Positions 7,598 through 9,215 of a DNA stretch of 9,215 nt are shown one piece after another. The first letter of the stretch is position 1. Every line of letters begins with the position of its first letter. The translations under genes were made by a program, and so were the position numbers. This DNA comes from Clostridia bacterium. GTDB taxonomy: Bacteria > Bacillota_A > Clostridia > Christensenellales > Aristaeellaceae. The notes below the pieces were generated by a model. The model was not told where the DNA came from and ran no database searches. It worked only from the letters and a program-made list of their open reading frames with translations. Where the stretch lies: positions 1 to 9,215 of the forward strand of contig CAAEDZ010000157.1 in the NCBI GenBank assembly GCA_900754775.1. Direction: 5' to 3'.

Positions 7598-7609
7598 AAT
7601 GCGAGTCTT

Positions 7610-9154
7610 ATGGAAGCTCCTCAATGCATTTTGATTCTGGACTTTGGCGGCCAATACACGCAGCTGATTGCCCGGCGTGTACGTGAGCGCGGGGTCTATT
7701 CCTGCGTGCTGCCCTGCAGCGCGCAGCTGGCGGATATCCGGGCCGTCCAGCCCATGGGCATCATTTTCAGCGGAGGCCCGGCCAGCGTGCTGGATGAGGG
7801 CGCGCCCCGGGTGGACGAGGGCGTATTTGAGCTGGGCGTGCCGGTTCTGGGCATCTGCTACGGCATGCAGCTGATGGCGCACCTGCTGGGCGCGCCGGTG
7901 GAGCGCGGCACGCGCCGCGAATACGGGCGCACCGATGTGACCATGGACCGAGTAGACGGCGGCCTGCTGGCAGGGCTCCGGCCCCAGAGCCCCTGCTGGA
8001 TGAGCCATACCTATCAGGTGACGCGCCCGCCGGAGGGCTTTGTGGCCATTGCGCACACAGCGGACTGCCCGGTGGCCGCCATGGCCGACGATGCGCACCG
8101 CCTCTACGGCGTGCAGTTTCATCCCGAAGTGACGCACACCGAGGAAGGCGCGCGCGTGCTGGAAAACTTTCTCTTCGGCATCTGCGGCTGCAAAGGCGAC
8201 TGGAGCATGGACGCATATGCAGACATGGCGGTTGAGCAGATCCGCGAGCAGGTGGGCGACGGCACGGTGCTGCTGGGGCTGTCCGGCGGGGTGGACAGCG
8301 CGGTGGCGGCGGCGCTGCTCTACCGGGCCATTGGCAACCGCCTGACCTGCGTATACGTGGATCACGGCTTCATGCGGGCCGGAGAGAGCGATCAGGTGGT
8401 GGATGTATTCACCCGCGTGTTCCCGGTGGAGCTGGTGCATGTGGACGCGTCCGAACGTTTCTTCCGCGATCTCAAGGGCGTGACCGATCCGGAGGCAAAG
8501 CGCAAGATCATCGGCCGCGACTTTGTGGAGGTTTTCCGCGAGGAGGCGCAAAAGCTGGGCAAGCGCGACCACTTCGCCCAGGGCACCATCTACCCCGACG
8601 TAATCGAAAGCGGCCAGGCGCAGGGCAGCGCGGTCATCAAGAGCCACCACAACGTGGGCGGCCTGCCCGCCGAACTGGGCTTTGAGAGCCTGGTGGAGCC
8701 GCTGCGCATGCTCTTTAAGGACGAGGTGCGCAGGCTCGGCCTGACGCTGGGTCTGCCGGAGAGTCTGGTCTACCGTCAGCCCTTCCCCGGCCCCGGCCTG
8801 GCCATTCGCGTCGTGGGCGAGCTCACGCCGGATAAGGTGCGCATCGTGCGTGAAAGCGACCTGATTCTGCGCCAGGAGATGGCCGCCGCCGGACTGGACA
8901 AGCAGGTATCGCAGTATTTCACCGTGCTGACGGGCGCGCACTCCGTGGGCGTAATGGGTGACGAGCGTACCTATGCCTACGCCGTGGCCCTGCGCGCCGT
9001 GACCACCGACGACTTCATGACCGCCGACGTGGCCCGCCTGCCCTATGACCTGCTGAGCCGCGTCGCCACGCGCATCGTGGGCGAAGTGGCGGGATGCAAC
9101 CGCGTGCTGTACGATATCACCACGAAGCCGCCGGCGAGCATCGAGTGGGAATAA
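7610..9154 (+). CDS. guaA: GMP synthase (glutamine-hydrolysing)
   Basis: GuaA converts XMP to GMP using ATP and glutamine, the last step of guanine nucleotide synthesis in the cytoplasm. The 514-residue protein is full length for the family. The N-terminal class I glutamine amidotransferase begins with [20 protein letters not shown] (7-26). It has the nucleophile C83 in GICYGMQL and the catalytic H171 and E173 in QFHPEVTH. The ATP pyrophosphatase domain carries the P-loop SGGVDS (225-230), YVDHGFMR (249-256), and the conserved IYPDVIESG (327-335) and [10 protein letters not shown] (344-353). The C-terminal dimerisation domain includes [12 protein letters not shown] (389-400) and ends in the typical KPPASIEWE. 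All key residues are present. It is alone on this strand, divergent from rnpB, with its own probable promoter. Composition matches the neighbouring genes up to the stop codon and changes right after it. Confidence 0.99.
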   Translation: MEAPQCILILDFGGQYTQLIARRVRERGVYSCVLPCSAQLADIRAVQPMGIIFSGGPASVLDEGAPRVDEGVFELGVPVLGICYGMQLMAHLLGAPVERGTRREYGRTDVTMDRVDGGLLAGLRPQSPCWMSHTYQVTRPPEGFVAIAHTADCPVAAMADDAHRLYGVQFHPEVTHTEEGARVLENFLFGICGCKGDWSMDAYADMAVEQIREQVGDGTVLLGLSGGVDSAVAAALLYRAIGNRLTCVYVDHGFMRAGESDQVVDVFTRVFPVELVHVDASERFFRDLKGVTDPEAKRKIIGRDFVEVFREEAQKLGKRDHFAQGTIYPDVIESGQAQGSAVIKSHHNVGGLPAELGFESLVEPLRMLFKDEVRRLGLTLGLPESLVYRQPFPGPGLAIRVVGELTPDKVRIVRESDLILRQEMAAAGLDKQVSQYFTVLTGAHSVGVMGDERTYAYAVALRAVTTDDFMTADVARLPYDLLSRVATRIVGEVAGCNRVLYDITTKPPASIEWE

Positions 9155-9215
9155 CCCTGAAAGCTCAGCAAATCAAGGCATTGCAAGGATTTTGAGTCCT
9201 CATTTCCTTGCCTGC
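9155..9215. other. Low-GC segment downstream of guaA (window edge)
   Basis: The 61 bases after the guaA stop contain 29 G or C (about 48%), well below the GC-rich genes to the left. No gene is visible in what is shown. It could be an ordinary intergenic spacer or the start of an element integrated at the guaA 3' end. Confidence 0.4.
9183..9211. repeat. Palindromic element downstream of guaA
   Basis: GCAAGGA (9183-9189) and TCCTTGC (9205-9211) form a perfect 7-bp inverted repeat. Inside it TGAG (9193-9196) and CTCA (9199-9202) form a second 4-bp arm around TC, separated by a small asymmetric internal loop. No T-run follows within the visible 4 bases, and none occurs on the other strand, so terminator function is not supported from this window. 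A recombinase or regulator site is possible. Confidence 0.5.

Noticed and set aside
7551..7609. A purine riboswitch in front of guaA, as seen in some Firmicutes.
   Set aside because: The leader is too short, and neither the three-way-junction core sequences nor the paired loops of the purine aptamer are present.
7250..8941. A 563-codon open frame on the minus strand opposite guaA and the intergenic region.
   Set aside because: His- and Gln-rich antisense product with no recognisable domain, overlapping a certain GuaA and the 5' part of rnpB; explained by codon bias.
1..9215. CRISPR arrays, tRNA or rRNA genes, insertion sequences, toxin-antitoxin or defence genes.
   Set aside because: No regularly spaced repeats, no tRNA or rRNA signatures, no transposase motifs and no defence-type domains were seen on either strand.

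Overview
This 9.2 kb window reads as ordinary chromosome from a high-GC member of the Clostridia-type Firmicutes. The evidence is a strongly GC-rich sequence with a matching codon third-position bias, purine-rich Shine-Dalgarno sites, a pth-mfd pair, a class A-like RNase P RNA, and a PepSY-like repeat protein of a kind common in gut Firmicutes. The genus cannot be fixed from the sequence; Christensenellales or Oscillospirales-type lineages would fit, but that is inference.

Layout from left to right. Bases 2-982 (+) hold the 3' part of a two-unit PepSY-like repeat protein of unknown role. It converges tail to tail on mfd (979-4638, -), and one TTAA tetramer supplies both stop codons. mfd (transcription-repair coupling factor) lies directly downstream of pth (4635-5243, -, peptidyl-tRNA hydrolase) with an ATGA start/stop overlap, so the two form a translationally coupled operon with its own likely promoter at 5293-5322. 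Upstream of that, on the same strand, is a 512-residue polytopic GT-C-type glycosyltransferase-like membrane protein (5332-6870). It is followed on its 5' side by rnpB (about 6943-7288, -), which has a clear promoter and an intrinsic terminator. Divergent from rnpB, after an intergenic region of about 200 bp, guaA (7610-9154, +) encodes a complete GMP synthase. The last 61 bases after guaA have much lower GC and contain a palindromic element.

The genes are mostly housekeeping: translation recycling (Pth), tRNA maturation (RNase P RNA), transcription-coupled repair (Mfd) and purine synthesis (GuaA). The two less defined genes are the PepSY-like protein and the membrane glycosyltransferase, both probably acting at the cell envelope. 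I do not see a new defence, mobile or biosynthetic system inside the window. The most promising lead is at the right edge: the 3' end of guaA is a known integration hotspot, and composition changes right after its stop codon, so an integrated element may begin just beyond the window. The other useful result is an annotation correction: the longest open frame for the membrane protein runs back through the rnpB terminator into rnpB, so its real start must be Met40 of that frame (base 6870).
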